A stretch of 64,000 nucleotides of DNA from an uncultured bacterium (GCA_949283655.1 CASDTH010000042.1:51670-115669), one strand, 5' to 3'; counted from the stretch's first letter, positions 8,253-17,420 are shown. Notes: a model not told the origin generated them from the sequence alone. Numbers and translations are program-made.

Positions 8253-9752
8253 TCAGGGCGTCCACTGCCCGGCATCCCGATATGGGTTGGGAATCCCTTT
8301 TTGATCGTAATAAATCTGCGGATAGCGCGGGTTTTCGTTCTTCACGGCAAGGCTTGTGTCTACAGCCTCGCTCTCGCCCTCCCGCACCAGGCGTGCCACT
8401 ACTACGAGGCGCTGCTCACTCCAATCATAATTGCAGGTAGAGAGCGTTAAGATTTTATCCGTCGGCTGAATATCAACGCCAGTTGTATAAAGCTTTCGCT
8501 GATCGATCTCATCAATATACTCCATGAATTTTTCATCGCTGCTCAGGTTGGTAAAAATATAGTTAAAAATATAGCCATTGTCATGCTGCGCCTCAGAATT
8601 GGTCAAAAACACGGCGTAAACCTTCCATTTATAATCCGCATATAGGGTGTTAAACTCAATGACCGGGCTTTTTTGGAAGCCCTCGATGGTCAGATAATCC
8701 GTCAGCTCTGAAAACTCCTGATCTCCGGAACGCATATGGTGCCCATAAACAATGGTGTTTCGATCCAGTTCTTTGACATTGTTTCGAAAATCCAAAAACG
8801 GATTGCCATAATCTGTTTCCCGGCCGTAAAAATCAATATCCAGATACTTCTCATTATCCTCTGCCTGCACAATGGGGAAGTTAATATATTTCGTATTTTC
8901 AATTTTCAGCCAGCCAACCATTTCCTGATTTGCGGCATACAAATCCGCATAAGCAGGGTTCATCCCCTCCGGGAAGGCAATATCCGGGTATTTGGCGCGG
9001 ATATCTTCCCAAGCGCTTTCATCCAAATCCGTCTGCACCTGATCTGCAAGGTCCCGAATTAACCGCTGGTTATACCAGCCGTCATACAAGCGGTAAAGCA
9101 GGAAGGGTACACACACAATCAGCGTCAGCAGCGCAAGCAGGAACACTGTCCTACGCACTTTTTCCCCCGCCGTATCGCCCCGCCAGGGCAGCCAGCCATC
9201 CCCAAAGCGGCCTTTTTCTTTTTTGGACTTTTTCTTTGAGGCCGGGGTAGAATCAGGCTTCTCCGCTTCGGCAAACAGCTCCGCCAAGCTACTGGTGGCA
9301 GGAGGCTGCTCTTCCCTCTCCGGCTCTGCCTGGGCAGGGGGAACCGGCCTTTGCTGTGGCTGCGGATGCTCTGCCTGGGCATCCGGCGCCTCATAAATCA
9401 CCCGCATAGAGGTGGATTGCTCCGGTTCGGGCTTGTCCACCTTCGGTTTCGCACCGGTTGTCTGCCCCTGAGGGGAGGCAGGCCTGCGCGGCGTGCTCCC
9501 ACTGGCGCGTTTGCTCTCCGGCTCCTGATACACGATGCGCACCCGCGTCCCATCCGGCAGCGTTTCATACTGCTCTTCCGGCTGCGGCGCTACGGCAGGT
9601 GAAAAAACGGGAATGACCGGCCGGCCCTGCGCATCATAATAAACCACTGGCGTAACAGGGTTTCCATTCGCATCATAATAAACTGGCTGCTCCGGCACGG
9701 GGGATATGCCCTCTCCCTTGCTATTTTCCCTGTGCTGATCCTGATCTGCCAT
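8253..9752 (-). CDS. class B-like sortase with long cytoplasmic N-terminal region
   Basis: About 499 residues. Residues 1-195 are a Pro/Glu/Gln-rich cytoplasmic region that opens with a tandem 12-residue repeat (YYDANGNPVTPV, YYDAQGRPVIPV) and ends in a Lys-rich stretch. One membrane segment follows (202-220), then the sortase domain. Catalytic residues are visible: His in NTIVYGHHMR, Cys in ILTLSTCNY and Arg in VVVARLV. The TLSTC form and length fit class B-like sortases. The ATG at 9752 has a textbook AAAGGAGGAG site. An in-frame ATG at 9917, also with AGGAGGG upstream, would add 55 residues. It is the second of two adjacent sortases; no LPxTG-type substrate is encoded nearby. Confidence 0.88.
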   Translation of the reverse strand: MADQDQHRENSKGEGISPVPEQPVYYDANGNPVTPVVYYDAQGRPVIPVFSPAVAPQPEEQYETLPDGTRVRIVYQEPESKRASGSTPRRPASPQGQTTGAKPKVDKPEPEQSTSMRVIYEAPDAQAEHPQPQQRPVPPAQAEPEREEQPPATSSLAELFAEAEKPDSTPASKKKSKKEKGRFGDGWLPWRGDTAGEKVRRTVFLLALLTLIVCVPFLLYRLYDGWYNQRLIRDLADQVQTDLDESAWEDIRAKYPDIAFPEGMNPAYADLYAANQEMVGWLKIENTKYINFPIVQAEDNEKYLDIDFYGRETDYGNPFLDFRNNVKELDRNTIVYGHHMRSGDQEFSELTDYLTIEGFQKSPVIEFNTLYADYKWKVYAVFLTNSEAQHDNGYIFNYIFTNLSSDEKFMEYIDEIDQRKLYTTGVDIQPTDKILTLSTCNYDWSEQRLVVVARLVREGESEAVDTSLAVKNENPRYPQIYYDQKGIPNPYRDAGQWTP

Positions 9753-9964
9753 GATTATCTCCTCCTTTGGGGTAGCCGCGCACCTATTGTGCGCATGAGG
9801 CAGTGTTTGCCCTGGCAGGCCGCACCTGCGCCGGGCGCTCTCTAGCTCGTCGAGGAGCTGTTGCGTTTGCTCCTGCAAGCTCTGGGCATTCTGTTTTTCC
9901 TGCCTGCTGTGTGCCATTGCCGGCCCTCCTGCTGCTTTCAAACCCCTCTGCCCCGATCGAGTAT

Positions 9965-10957
9965 TTAAAATGGATACCAGCGCTCCGCATTTTGATAGGG
10001 ATTGGAGCCGCCGTGGCGGTCATACCACGCCTGTGGGTAATGTGGGTTGGGGTTCACCGCCGCCTTCGAAACATCCACCTCGGCGCTCTCCCCCTCGCGC
10101 ACCAGCCGGGCCACTACCACAAAGCGTGCGTCAATGCTCGTGCCAAGCTCATAGGTGCAGGTGGAGAGCGTCAGCACCTTGTCATCCGGCTGCACATCCA
10201 CATCTGTTGTAAACAGGCTGCGCTCACGCACCTCATCAATATATGCCATAAAGGTCTCGTCATCCATATCAGGGTAAATATAGTTGAACACATAGCCGTT
10301 GTCATCCTTCGGCTGTGTGGTCGCCAGAAACGCACCGATTACCTTCCACTGATAATCCTGATAGAGCGTGTTAAAGGTGATCACCGGGGCATTTTTGTAG
10401 CCCTCCAGCGTGTGATAGCTCATTACGCCGGTAAAGCACATGCCATTATCCAGTGCATCCCCCTGCAGGTTATGCCCGTAGAGGATCGTATTGCGGGAGA
10501 GTCCTTTGGCATCGTTGCGGTAATCCATGAAGGGATCGCCATACTCTGTATATTCATGATAATAGTTATAGCGCAGGTAATAATCGTTTGCGCCCTGCGC
10601 TTTCGTCGCCTGCAGGATGGGGGTATCCGTGCGAGTATTCGGGATGGTGAGCCAGCCCACCACATCGTTATTCACCGCATAGAGATGCTGAAATTTTTCC
10701 TGCATTCCCTCTGGCGCCGTGAAAGCAGGGTATTTCGTTTTAAGCGCGGAGAGCACAGGGTCTGCCTGCGCCTGCGCTGGCTGAGCCTGCGGCTGCTCCT
10801 GGTGCTGCACAGCACGGAAAACGGCAACTCCGCTGCTGGCAAGGATCGCGCAAACGGAAAGAATCGCCACGATTTTGCGTACCCATTCCAGCGCCGTATC
10901 ACCGGGGAAGGGAAAAACCGCGTGTAAAAACCTGCTACCGGATTTATTTTGATCCAT
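9965..10957 (-). CDS. class B-like sortase
   Basis: A 330-residue paralogue of the next gene downstream. A short cytoplasmic N-terminus is followed by a membrane segment (about 26-46), a Gln/Ala/Pro linker and a sortase domain. The active-site triad is visible as His in NTILYGHNLQG, Cys in VLTLSTCTY and Arg in FVVVARLV. Both sortases share the segment SPVIEFNTLY/APVITFNTLY and the C-terminal pattern PHYPQAWYDRHG / PRYPQIYYDQKG, showing recent duplication or co-evolution. The ATG at 10957 is preceded by AAGGCGG; a TTG two codons upstream is an alternative. It lies 88 nt after cinA on the same strand with no clear terminator between, so it may be part of the same transcript. Confidence 0.88.
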   Translation of the reverse strand: MDQNKSGSRFLHAVFPFPGDTALEWVRKIVAILSVCAILASSGVAVFRAVQHQEQPQAQPAQAQADPVLSALKTKYPAFTAPEGMQEKFQHLYAVNNDVVGWLTIPNTRTDTPILQATKAQGANDYYLRYNYYHEYTEYGDPFMDYRNDAKGLSRNTILYGHNLQGDALDNGMCFTGVMSYHTLEGYKNAPVITFNTLYQDYQWKVIGAFLATTQPKDDNGYVFNYIYPDMDDETFMAYIDEVRERSLFTTDVDVQPDDKVLTLSTCTYELGTSIDARFVVVARLVREGESAEVDVSKAAVNPNPHYPQAWYDRHGGSNPYQNAERWYPF

Positions 10958-11045
10958 TTTCAATTCCGCCTTTCATGGAGCGCTACGGGAAAACAGCGGA
11001 CCCGGCTACTGCGCCGGCGCTCCGCCCCGCTCTATCCTATTCATT

Positions 11046-12284
11046 TCAATCTGATAAATACAGCCGGATGAGATCCAGCGCGTTCGACGCAGTGACAAAG
11101 CGGTTATATTCCCGGTTGCCGCCCCCACGCCCAGTGTTAACCGTGCGGGCCAGCGTGCGCGACCCATCCGTCAATGCGATGAAAGAAAGGCCCGCCGGGT
11201 TGCCCCGGTCATCGCCATCCGGCCCCGCCAGCCCCGTTACACCGAGGCCGATATCCGCGCCGCTCACACGCAGTGCGCCTGTAGCCATCTCTGCCGCTGT
11301 TTCCGCGCTGATCACGCCGTATTTCGCAATCGTATCCGGTGAAACACCGAGCAGCTCCTGCTTGATCCGGTTGGAATAAGAAACAATGCCGCACTCTAAC
11401 ACCTCAGAGGCGCCAGGAATCTCCGTGATCCGCTTGGCAATGAGCCCTGCCGTGCAGGATTCCGCCAGGCCCACCTTCATGCCGCGCTCGCGCAGCATGC
11501 GCACTACAACCTGCTGGAGGCTTTCCGCATCCACACCGTATACGAGATCGCCATACAGCGCGCAGAGCGCATCCACCGTGGGCCTGCACAGCGCATCCGC
11601 CTCCTCGCGGGAAGCAGCCCGCGCCGTTACCCGTAAAAGCGCTTCGCCATCCTTTGCATAGGGGGCGACAGTTGGATTCTCCTGCCGGAGGTAGGGAGCC
11701 GCCCGCTCGGCCATCGCACTCTCGCCAATGCCAAAGGTACGCACCGTGTGCGACACAATCGCTCCGCCTGCAAACTGGGCGAGATACGGTGCCACCTGCT
11801 CGAAAAACATGGGCTTGAGTTCACGCGGCGGGCCGGGCAGAAGGATCACAATCTTACCCTTCCACTCCACAGCGCAACCCGGCGCCGTGCCGTGATCATT
11901 GCGAAACGCCGTGCAGCCCTGCGGCAGCAGCGCCTGCTTGCGGTTGGTTTCCGGCATGCTCTGCCCACGGGCGTGAAAAAACGCTTCAATGCGCCGCAGG
12001 CTTTCTGCATCCTCCACAAGCGGAAGGCCAAGCGATTTGGCGCACACCTCTTTTGTCAGATCATCCGCCGTGGGGCCAAGCCCGCCGGTGGTCAGCACAA
12101 TATCACTGCGGGAAAGCGCGGTATCGAGCAGAGCAGCAAGGCGCTGCGCATTATCCCCCACCGTGCTGTGATACAGAACGGTAAAGCCCATCCGAGCCAG
12201 CTCTCCCGCCAGAAATTGTGCGTCCGTATTCACAATATCGCCGAGCAAAAGCTCGGTGCCAACGGATACGATTTCAGCTTTCAT
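11046..12284 (-). CDS. cinA: CinA family protein (competence/damage-inducible protein A)
   Basis: A 412-residue protein with the usual two parts. The N-terminal molybdopterin-binding-like (COG1058) domain shows the opening AEIVSVGTELLLGDIVNTDAQFLA, TTGGLGPTADDLTKE and LPGPPRELKPMF. The C-terminal domain, related to nicotinamide-nucleotide amidohydrolase PncC, has LAESCTAGLIAKRIT and GVTGLAGPDGD. In other bacteria the protein acts in NMN recycling and ADP-ribose pyrophosphate hydrolysis and is linked to competence. Start: ATG at 12284 behind AAAGGAAGG. It follows thiI by 37 nt, and the pair with thiI and the desulfurase looks like one operon. Confidence 0.95.
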   Translation of the reverse strand: MKAEIVSVGTELLLGDIVNTDAQFLAGELARMGFTVLYHSTVGDNAQRLAALLDTALSRSDIVLTTGGLGPTADDLTKEVCAKSLGLPLVEDAESLRRIEAFFHARGQSMPETNRKQALLPQGCTAFRNDHGTAPGCAVEWKGKIVILLPGPPRELKPMFFEQVAPYLAQFAGGAIVSHTVRTFGIGESAMAERAAPYLRQENPTVAPYAKDGEALLRVTARAASREEADALCRPTVDALCALYGDLVYGVDAESLQQVVVRMLRERGMKVGLAESCTAGLIAKRITEIPGASEVLECGIVSYSNRIKQELLGVSPDTIAKYGVISAETAAEMATGALRVSGADIGLGVTGLAGPDGDDRGNPAGLSFIALTDGSRTLARTVNTGRGGGNREYNRFVTASNALDLIRLYLSD

Positions 12285-12321
12285 CTAAAACCTTCCTTTA
12301 TCGCCAAAGCGAAACGCGCCC

Positions 12322-13494
12322 CTATGCATCAATCGGCACAATCCGCACATTGCTCAGCGCCCGCTCCATGAGTGCCTCAAGCGGAATCAGGGACTGCGCC
12401 TTCTCCACTGCGTCGAGTTGCGGGCGTGTTTTCGGATGCTTTGGGGTGAAAACCGTGCAGCAATCCTCATAGGGCTGGATGGAAATTTCGAAGGTATCAA
12501 TTTTGCGTGAAATTGCCACAATCTCATCCTTGTCCATCGCGATCAGCGGCCGGAACACCGGCATCTCCGCCACAGCGTCCGTGCAGGCAATCGCCTGGAG
12601 CGTCTGGCTCGCCACCTGGCCGATGCTCTCCCCCGTGACCAGCGCGCCGCAGCCCTCCCTGTGCGCAATCTGCTGCGCGAGCAGCATCATCGCGCGGCGC
12701 ATGATCAGGGTGAAGAGATCCTCCGGGCAATGATCCTTAATTTGCTCCTGAATCTCCGTAAACGGCACAACAAAGAGCGAGATATGGCCGGCGTAACGCG
12801 CCACCTTGCGCAGCAGTGCGTGTACCTTTTCCTCCGCGCGCAGGCTCGTATAGGGTGGGGAGGCAAAATGGACGGCGGTCAGCTGCAAGCCACGCTTAGC
12901 CATCATCCAGCCTGCGACCGGACTATCAATCCCACCGGAGATCAATAAAGCCGCCCGCCCGCCGGAGCCCACCGGCATGCCGCCCGCACCTTTTATTTGA
13001 TTGCCGCGAATATATGCCCATTGATCGCGCACTTCCACTGTGACCGTCACATCCGGGTGGTGTACATCCACCCGCAGATGCGGAAATTTTTCGCCCAGAT
13101 AGCCTCCAAGCTCCGCGCTGATCTGCGGGGAGGTCAGTGGGAATTTTTTATCCGACCGCTTGGCCTCCACCTTAAAGGACTCAGCCTCCAGCAGCTGCGG
13201 GGCAAGATATTCTCCAGCGATGCGCAAAATCTCGCCCATCTCCTTGGGCGCCTGAGCGGCGCGGCTGAAGCCCGCGATGCCGAACACACGGGAAAGGCAG
13301 TCCGCCGCCGCCTCCAGGTCAACCCCCTCCTCCAGCGGCTCAACCATCACTGTAGACTGGCTTTTGGTAAACTGGAACCCGCCCAGCGGCGACAGCCGCC
13401 GGCGCATATTCTTCACCAAAATATCTTCAAATGTGGAGCGATTGAGCCCCTTAAGCGCGAGCTCGCCATCCTTCACTAAAATAATCTCTTTCAT
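12322..13494 (-). CDS. thiI: tRNA 4-thiouridine synthase / sulfurtransferase ThiI
   Basis: A 390-residue cytoplasmic enzyme that adenylates and thiolates U8 of tRNA and can supply sulfur for thiazole synthesis. It shows a ferredoxin-like plus THUMP N-terminal region (about 1-170), then the PP-loop motif LISGGIDSPVAGWMMAKRG and the downstream VTGESIGQVASQTLQ segment. The length matches the Bacillota form that lacks the C-terminal rhodanese domain; that form relies on a partner cysteine desulfurase, which is exactly the gene 22 nt upstream here. Start: ATG at 13494 with AGAAGGATG before it. Confidence 0.96.
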   Translation of the reverse strand: MKEIILVKDGELALKGLNRSTFEDILVKNMRRRLSPLGGFQFTKSQSTVMVEPLEEGVDLEAAADCLSRVFGIAGFSRAAQAPKEMGEILRIAGEYLAPQLLEAESFKVEAKRSDKKFPLTSPQISAELGGYLGEKFPHLRVDVHHPDVTVTVEVRDQWAYIRGNQIKGAGGMPVGSGGRAALLISGGIDSPVAGWMMAKRGLQLTAVHFASPPYTSLRAEEKVHALLRKVARYAGHISLFVVPFTEIQEQIKDHCPEDLFTLIMRRAMMLLAQQIAHREGCGALVTGESIGQVASQTLQAIACTDAVAEMPVFRPLIAMDKDEIVAISRKIDTFEISIQPYEDCCTVFTPKHPKTRPQLDAVEKAQSLIPLEALMERALSNVRIVPIDA

Positions 13495-13516
13495 ATCATC
13501 CTTCTGCTTCCTATGT

Positions 13517-14680
13517 TCAATTTTTTCTGAGCAATTGCTGTGCCCGCCGGAGCCCCTCCAGCAGCAGCTCCAACTCCTCCACCGTTGTAAAATGCGAAAA
13601 GCTCACGCGCAGTGCACTGTCAATGCGCTTATCCGGCAAGCCCAGTGCTGTGAGTACCGGGCTCTTATGCCCCTTAGCGCATGCGGAGCCGCTGGAGACA
13701 TACACGCCCATCTCTGAAAGCAAATTCAGCACCGGCTCCGAACGCAGGCCCGGCAGGGAAAAATTAACGATATACGGCAGCGCATCCTGCGGGGAATTGA
13801 GCACCACGCCCGGCATCTCCTCGAGCCTTTCACGCAGGTAATCCCGCAGCCTGAGGGCGTGCGCAAATCCATCCTTCCAATCCGGTAACGCTGCGCAGGC
13901 CGCGCCAAAGCCGATGAGGGCCGGCATCGCTTCCGTGCCAGAGCGCAGCCCCCGTTCCTGCCCGCCGCCCAGCGTACGCGCCTTGATGCGCACCCCGCGG
14001 CGGATATACAATGCGCCCGCACCCTTGGGCCCGTGGATTTTATGGGCGCTCACTGTCATCAGATCAATGCCGAAGAGTGAGGGGCTTGTCTCCAGCTTAC
14101 CGAAGCCCTGCACGCAATCGCAGTGGAACAGAGCCGGCGCGCCCGCCCGGCGGATGGCCCGGCGCACGATCCCCATCGGCTGGATGGAGCCAATCTCATT
14201 GTTGACCGCCATCATGCTGACTAAGATGGTCTCCTTATTAATCGCCTGAAAAAGATCCTCCTCGCGGACGCTCCCATCCTCCCTTACGGGCAGAAATACC
14301 ACTTCAAAACCTTGGCGCTCCAATTCCCGCATCGGCTGCTCCACGCTCGGGTGCTCGATCGCCGTGGTGACAATTCGCCGCCCCCGGCGTGCCAGCGCTT
14401 GCACAGCACCAAAAATCGCCAGATTATTTGCCTCTGTCCCGCCGGAGGTGAAAACAATCTCCTCCGGCGTGCAGCCGATGCGCGCGGCCACCCGCTCACG
14501 CGCCAGCACCAGACTCTTTTCCGCCTCAAAGCCCTTTGCATGGCGGGAGGAGGGGTTTCCATAGCCCTCCGTGAGGGCATAGAGCATCTCCTGGACCGCC
14601 TCATCGCATACGCGTGTAGTCGCGCTGTTATCCAGATAAGCCTGCTGCGTAAAAGGTCCCCCCCGCTTGCGGCCCTGCAC
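13517..14680 (-). CDS. cysteine desulfurase (NifS/IscS family), likely sulfur donor for ThiI
   Basis: A 387-residue PLP enzyme that converts cysteine to alanine and an enzyme-bound persulfide. Motifs seen are YLDNSATT at the start, GNPSSRH, VFTSGGTEANN, the PLP-lysine motif VSAHKIHGPKG and the active-site cysteine loop SSGSACAKG. The only usable start is a GTG at 14680, with no strong ribosome binding site. The domain begins within 16 residues of it, so the N-terminus is complete. Its position directly before thiI suggests a dedicated thiouridine desulfurase (NifZ-like in B. subtilis) rather than the main Fe-S desulfurase. A promoter lies just upstream. Confidence 0.93.
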   Translation of the reverse strand: MQGRKRGGPFTQQAYLDNSATTRVCDEAVQEMLYALTEGYGNPSSRHAKGFEAEKSLVLARERVAARIGCTPEEIVFTSGGTEANNLAIFGAVQALARRGRRIVTTAIEHPSVEQPMRELERQGFEVVFLPVREDGSVREEDLFQAINKETILVSMMAVNNEIGSIQPMGIVRRAIRRAGAPALFHCDCVQGFGKLETSPSLFGIDLMTVSAHKIHGPKGAGALYIRRGVRIKARTLGGGQERGLRSGTEAMPALIGFGAACAALPDWKDGFAHALRLRDYLRERLEEMPGVVLNSPQDALPYIVNFSLPGLRSEPVLNLLSEMGVYVSSGSACAKGHKSPVLTALGLPDKRIDSALRVSFSHFTTVEELELLLEGLRRAQQLLRKN

Positions 14681-14711
14681 AGGGCAGTCTACCGCAGGAT
14701 AATGATATTTT

Positions 14712-14740
14712 AGTATACATCATTTGATAGGCATATGCAA
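14712..14740 (-). promoter_or_regulatory. sigma-A promoter of the desulfurase-thiI-cinA operon
   Basis: Read on the minus strand: TTGCAT (14740-14735), 17-bp spacer, TATACT (14717-14712), ending about 30 nt before the GTG start at 14680. Confidence 0.6.
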
Positions 14741-14786
14741 ATGGTTTTTGTTGGAGAGCTTCTGCAGAAAAAGGCGCAAAAAAGGC

Positions 14787-14815
14787 TTTACTTTAGCGTG
14801 ATACTATGCTACAAT
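14787..14815 (+). promoter_or_regulatory. sigma-A promoter of the amino-acid ABC transporter
   Basis: TTTACT at 14787-14792 and TACAAT at 14810-14815, spacer 17 bp, about 75 bp before the binding-protein ATG. It is divergent from the desulfurase promoter, about 50 bp away. Confidence 0.6.
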
Positions 14816-14888
14816 ACCACTATTCAAAACGCCGACCCGCTTGCTGTGACCGCTGCAGGGGAGGCAGGATTCGATTGGAGGAAAAACG

Positions 14889-15677
14889 ATGAAAAAGAGA
14901 CTGATCGCCCTGGCGCTCGCTACATTAACCGTTCTCCTGACGCTTGGGCTCGCCGCTTGCTCTGGCAGCGGGGATGATGCAGAAAACACCCTGACCGTAG
15001 GCTTTGACGCCTCCTTCCCGCCGATGGGCTTTAAAAACGATGCGGGCGAGTATGTGGGCTTTGACCTTGACCTAGCCGCCGAGGTCGCCAAACGGCTGGG
15101 CATGGAGCTGGAGCTCAAGCCAATTGTGTGGGATTCCAAGGATGCAGAGCTGAAAAACGGTGGCGTTGATCTGCTGTGGAACGGCTTTACCATAAACGGC
15201 CGTGAGGATGATTACACTTGGAGCGAGCCTTACATGCGCAACAATCAGGTGATCGTTGTAAACGAGGATTCCACCATTGCCGGTGTGGACGATCTTGCAG
15301 GCAAAAAGCTCGCCCTTCAGGCAGGCTCCAGCGCGGAGGACGCGCTCGACAGTAAGCCGGAAGTTAAGGCTAGCCTCGGTGAAGTTGTGCTGACAGAGCA
15401 AAACCTTGAAGCGCTCAACGAGCTGAAAACCAAAATGGTAGATGCCGTTTTGATGGATGAGACTGTCGCCGCCTACAATATCGCTCAGCAGGGCGGCAAC
15501 TACAAAATTGTCGGCGAACCGCTTGCAGCGGAAGAGTATGGCATCGGCTTCCTCAAGGGCAACACCGAGCTGCGCGATAAGGTGCAGGCCCAGCTTGAGG
15601 CCATGGCAGAGGACGGAACGCTTGCAAAGATCTCCAATGATTGGTTCGGCAAGGATGTTACCATCATTGGCAAATAA
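14889..15677 (+). CDS. polar amino-acid ABC transporter, substrate-binding lipoprotein
   Basis: A 262-residue lipoprotein with a type II signal peptide: charged MKKR start and lipobox LGLAAC, with the lipidated Cys near residue 22. The mature part is a type II periplasmic-binding fold of the GlnH/HisJ/TcyA family. Typical motifs are TVGFDASFPPMGF at the start, GFDLDLAAEVAKRLG, and the hinge pair VVNEDSTIAGVDDLAGKKLALQAGSSAEDAL. The Asp/Arg ligand pattern cannot fix the amino acid; cystine, glutamine or arginine are possible. Ribosome binding site GGAGG. It is the first gene of a three-gene importer and is followed by a terminator that probably keeps the binding protein in excess. Confidence 0.93.
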   Translation: MKKRLIALALATLTVLLTLGLAACSGSGDDAENTLTVGFDASFPPMGFKNDAGEYVGFDLDLAAEVAKRLGMELELKPIVWDSKDAELKNGGVDLLWNGFTINGREDDYTWSEPYMRNNQVIVVNEDSTIAGVDDLAGKKLALQAGSSAEDALDSKPEVKASLGEVVLTEQNLEALNELKTKMVDAVLMDETVAAYNIAQQGGNYKIVGEPLAAEEYGIGFLKGNTELRDKVQAQLEAMAEDGTLAKISNDWFGKDVTIIGK

Positions 15678-15696
15678 CCTGCTCTGCAAAAATTTT

Positions 15697-15736
15697 GGGC
15701 GAAAGGCGCCGGGAGGTTGCCTTTCGCCCTTTTTTT
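15697..15736 (+). terminator. intrinsic terminator / attenuator after the binding-protein gene
   Basis: An 11-bp stem (GGGCGAAAGGC/GCCTTTCGCCC, 15697-15729) is followed by seven T residues. No new promoter is obvious before the permease gene at 15889, so partial read-through is likely, giving more binding protein than membrane components. Confidence 0.85.
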
Positions 15737-15888
15737 GTGCTATACTACACTGTACTATCACGCTAACGTACCATCAGGCAGCAGTGAAAGCGCCCCGTGT
15801 GCAAAAGCGGAGAGCTCACCGCCCCTGGCTGGTGCAGCATTGAAACAACGGCTAACCGCCGTTTTGTCTACAGGAGGAGGATGTTCTC

Positions 15889-16584
15889 ATGCCGATACCG
15901 GCCCTGCTTCCGGCCGCCGTCAACATGCAGGCAATTTTTTCACAGCTCGGCGAAGGCTTTGTGATGACCGCCGTCATTTTCATTCTGACGCTGGTGCTGA
16001 GCATGCCGCTTGGGCTGCTGGTTGCCTTTGGGCGTATGTCCAAATTCCGGCCTTTAAGCTGGCTCACCCGTTTTTTCATCAGCGTTATGCGCGGCACTCC
16101 GCTAATGCTGCAGCTCATGGTGGTATATTTCGCGCCAGGTTTTTTGATTGTCAGCTTTGGCTGGGATGTGACGCTGCCGGATAATTACCGCTTTATCGCC
16201 ACCATTATCGGGTTTGTCATCAACTACGCCGCCTATTTTGCAGAAATTTATCGCGGCGGTATTGAGGCAATGCCTGTGGGGCAATATGAGGCAGCGCAGG
16301 TGCTGGGCTTCTCCAAAAGCCAAACCTTCCTGCGCATCATTCTGCCGCAGGTAATCAAAACCATCCTGCCCTCTGTGACCAATGAGATCATCACGCTCGT
16401 TAAGGACACATCGCTCGCCTTCTCCATCTCTGTGGTGGAGATGTTCACGGCGGCCAAGATGCTCGCTACCGCGCAATCCTCCGTTGTGCCGTTCTTCGTC
16501 GCAGGCGTGTTTTACTACGTGGCCAACTACGCCGTCGCATTCGTTATGGAACGGATTGAAAAAGCGTTGGATTACTATAAATAA
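15889..16584 (+). CDS. polar amino-acid ABC transporter permease
   Basis: A 231-residue membrane protein of the HisM/GlnP family. It has several hydrophobic helices, the N-terminal RGTPLMLQLMVVYF motif and the EAA loop YEAAQVLGFSKSQTFLRIILPQVIK, which docks to the ATPase. The ATG at 15889 is behind AGGAGGAGG. It lies between the binding-protein and ATPase genes; the 15-nt gap to the latter indicates co-transcription. One permease gene implies a homodimeric channel. Confidence 0.94.
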   Translation: MPIPALLPAAVNMQAIFSQLGEGFVMTAVIFILTLVLSMPLGLLVAFGRMSKFRPLSWLTRFFISVMRGTPLMLQLMVVYFAPGFLIVSFGWDVTLPDNYRFIATIIGFVINYAAYFAEIYRGGIEAMPVGQYEAAQVLGFSKSQTFLRIILPQVIKTILPSVTNEIITLVKDTSLAFSISVVEMFTAAKMLATAQSSVVPFFVAGVFYYVANYAVAFVMERIEKALDYYK

Positions 16585-16599
16585 TCAGGAGGGATTCCC

Positions 16600-17364
16600 A
16601 TGGAAGAGCTGCTTACAATCAGCAACCTGCGCAAAAGCTTCGGCGGGCTGGAGGTCCTTAAGGATATCTCCCTGCATGTGAAGAAGGGCCATGTCGTCGC
16701 CATCATCGGGCCCTCCGGCTCCGGCAAATCAACTCTGCTGCGTTGTGCCACTACGCTGGAAACCGTTGATGCTGGCGAAATCCGCTATGGGGGCGACGTT
16801 TTGGTGCGCACAGACAGCCACGGCAAGCCCGTTTATGCCGACAAGGCTGCTATGAAAAAAATCCGCTCCAAATTCGGGCTAGTTTTTCAAAACTTTAATC
16901 TTTTTCCGCACTTTTCTGTGCTCCGGAATATTACGGAAGCGCAGATGATTGCCGGGACAGAAAAAAGACAGGCGCAAGAAAAAGCGCGCGAGCTGCTTGC
17001 GAAAATGGGCCTGGCAGATAAGGAGAAGGCCTACCCCTGCCAGCTTTCAGGCGGTCAGCAGCAGCGTGTTTCCATTGCGCGTGCACTAGCACTCAATCCA
17101 CAGGTGCTCTTTTTCGACGAGCCAACCAGCGCGCTGGACCCGGAGCTGACCGGCGAGATTCTCAAGGTCATCCGCGCACTTGCAGCCGAGCATATGACGA
17201 TGGTGATCGTCACGCACGAGATGGCCTTTGCGCGCGATGTAGCGGACTACATTGTGTTTATGGATGGCGGCGTCATCGCTGAGGAGGGCACGCCAGATGA
17301 AGTAATTCATCATCCGAAAAATGACCGGACAAAGGCATTCCTCTCTAGATATGAGCGCAGCTAA
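16600..17364 (+). CDS. polar amino-acid ABC transporter ATP-binding protein
   Basis: A 254-residue ATPase of the GlnQ/HisP family that powers import. Visible motifs are Walker [11 protein letters not shown]-loop FQNFNLFPH, signature [15 protein letters not shown], Walker [15 protein letters not shown] and the switch His in VTHEMAFA. An insertion of about 15 residues ([21 protein letters not shown]) sits between Walker A and the Q-loop, as in many Clostridia homologues. It is the last gene of the operon, followed by a strong terminator. Confidence 0.95.
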   Translation: MEELLTISNLRKSFGGLEVLKDISLHVKKGHVVAIIGPSGSGKSTLLRCATTLETVDAGEIRYGGDVLVRTDSHGKPVYADKAAMKKIRSKFGLVFQNFNLFPHFSVLRNITEAQMIAGTEKRQAQEKARELLAKMGLADKEKAYPCQLSGGQQQRVSIARALALNPQVLFFDEPTSALDPELTGEILKVIRALAAEHMTMVIVTHEMAFARDVADYIVFMDGGVIAEEGTPDEVIHHPKNDRTKAFLSRYERS

Positions 17365-17384
17365 GCCGTCAAAATCCTTATTAA

Positions 17385-17420
17385 AAAACCGCTGGCATAT
17401 CAAAACGCCAGCGGTTTTTT
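17385..17420 (+). terminator. intrinsic terminator of the amino-acid ABC operon
   Basis: A 12-bp stem AAAACCGCTGGC/GCCAGCGGTTTT (17385-17396 with 17407-17418) ends in six T residues. The complementary A run would also make it work for the convergent XRE gene. Confidence 0.9.

Noticed and set aside
9803..10927. Open frame of 374 codons opposite the first sortase
   Set aside because: It is an antisense shadow of a sortase with an intact active site; no motif or start signal.
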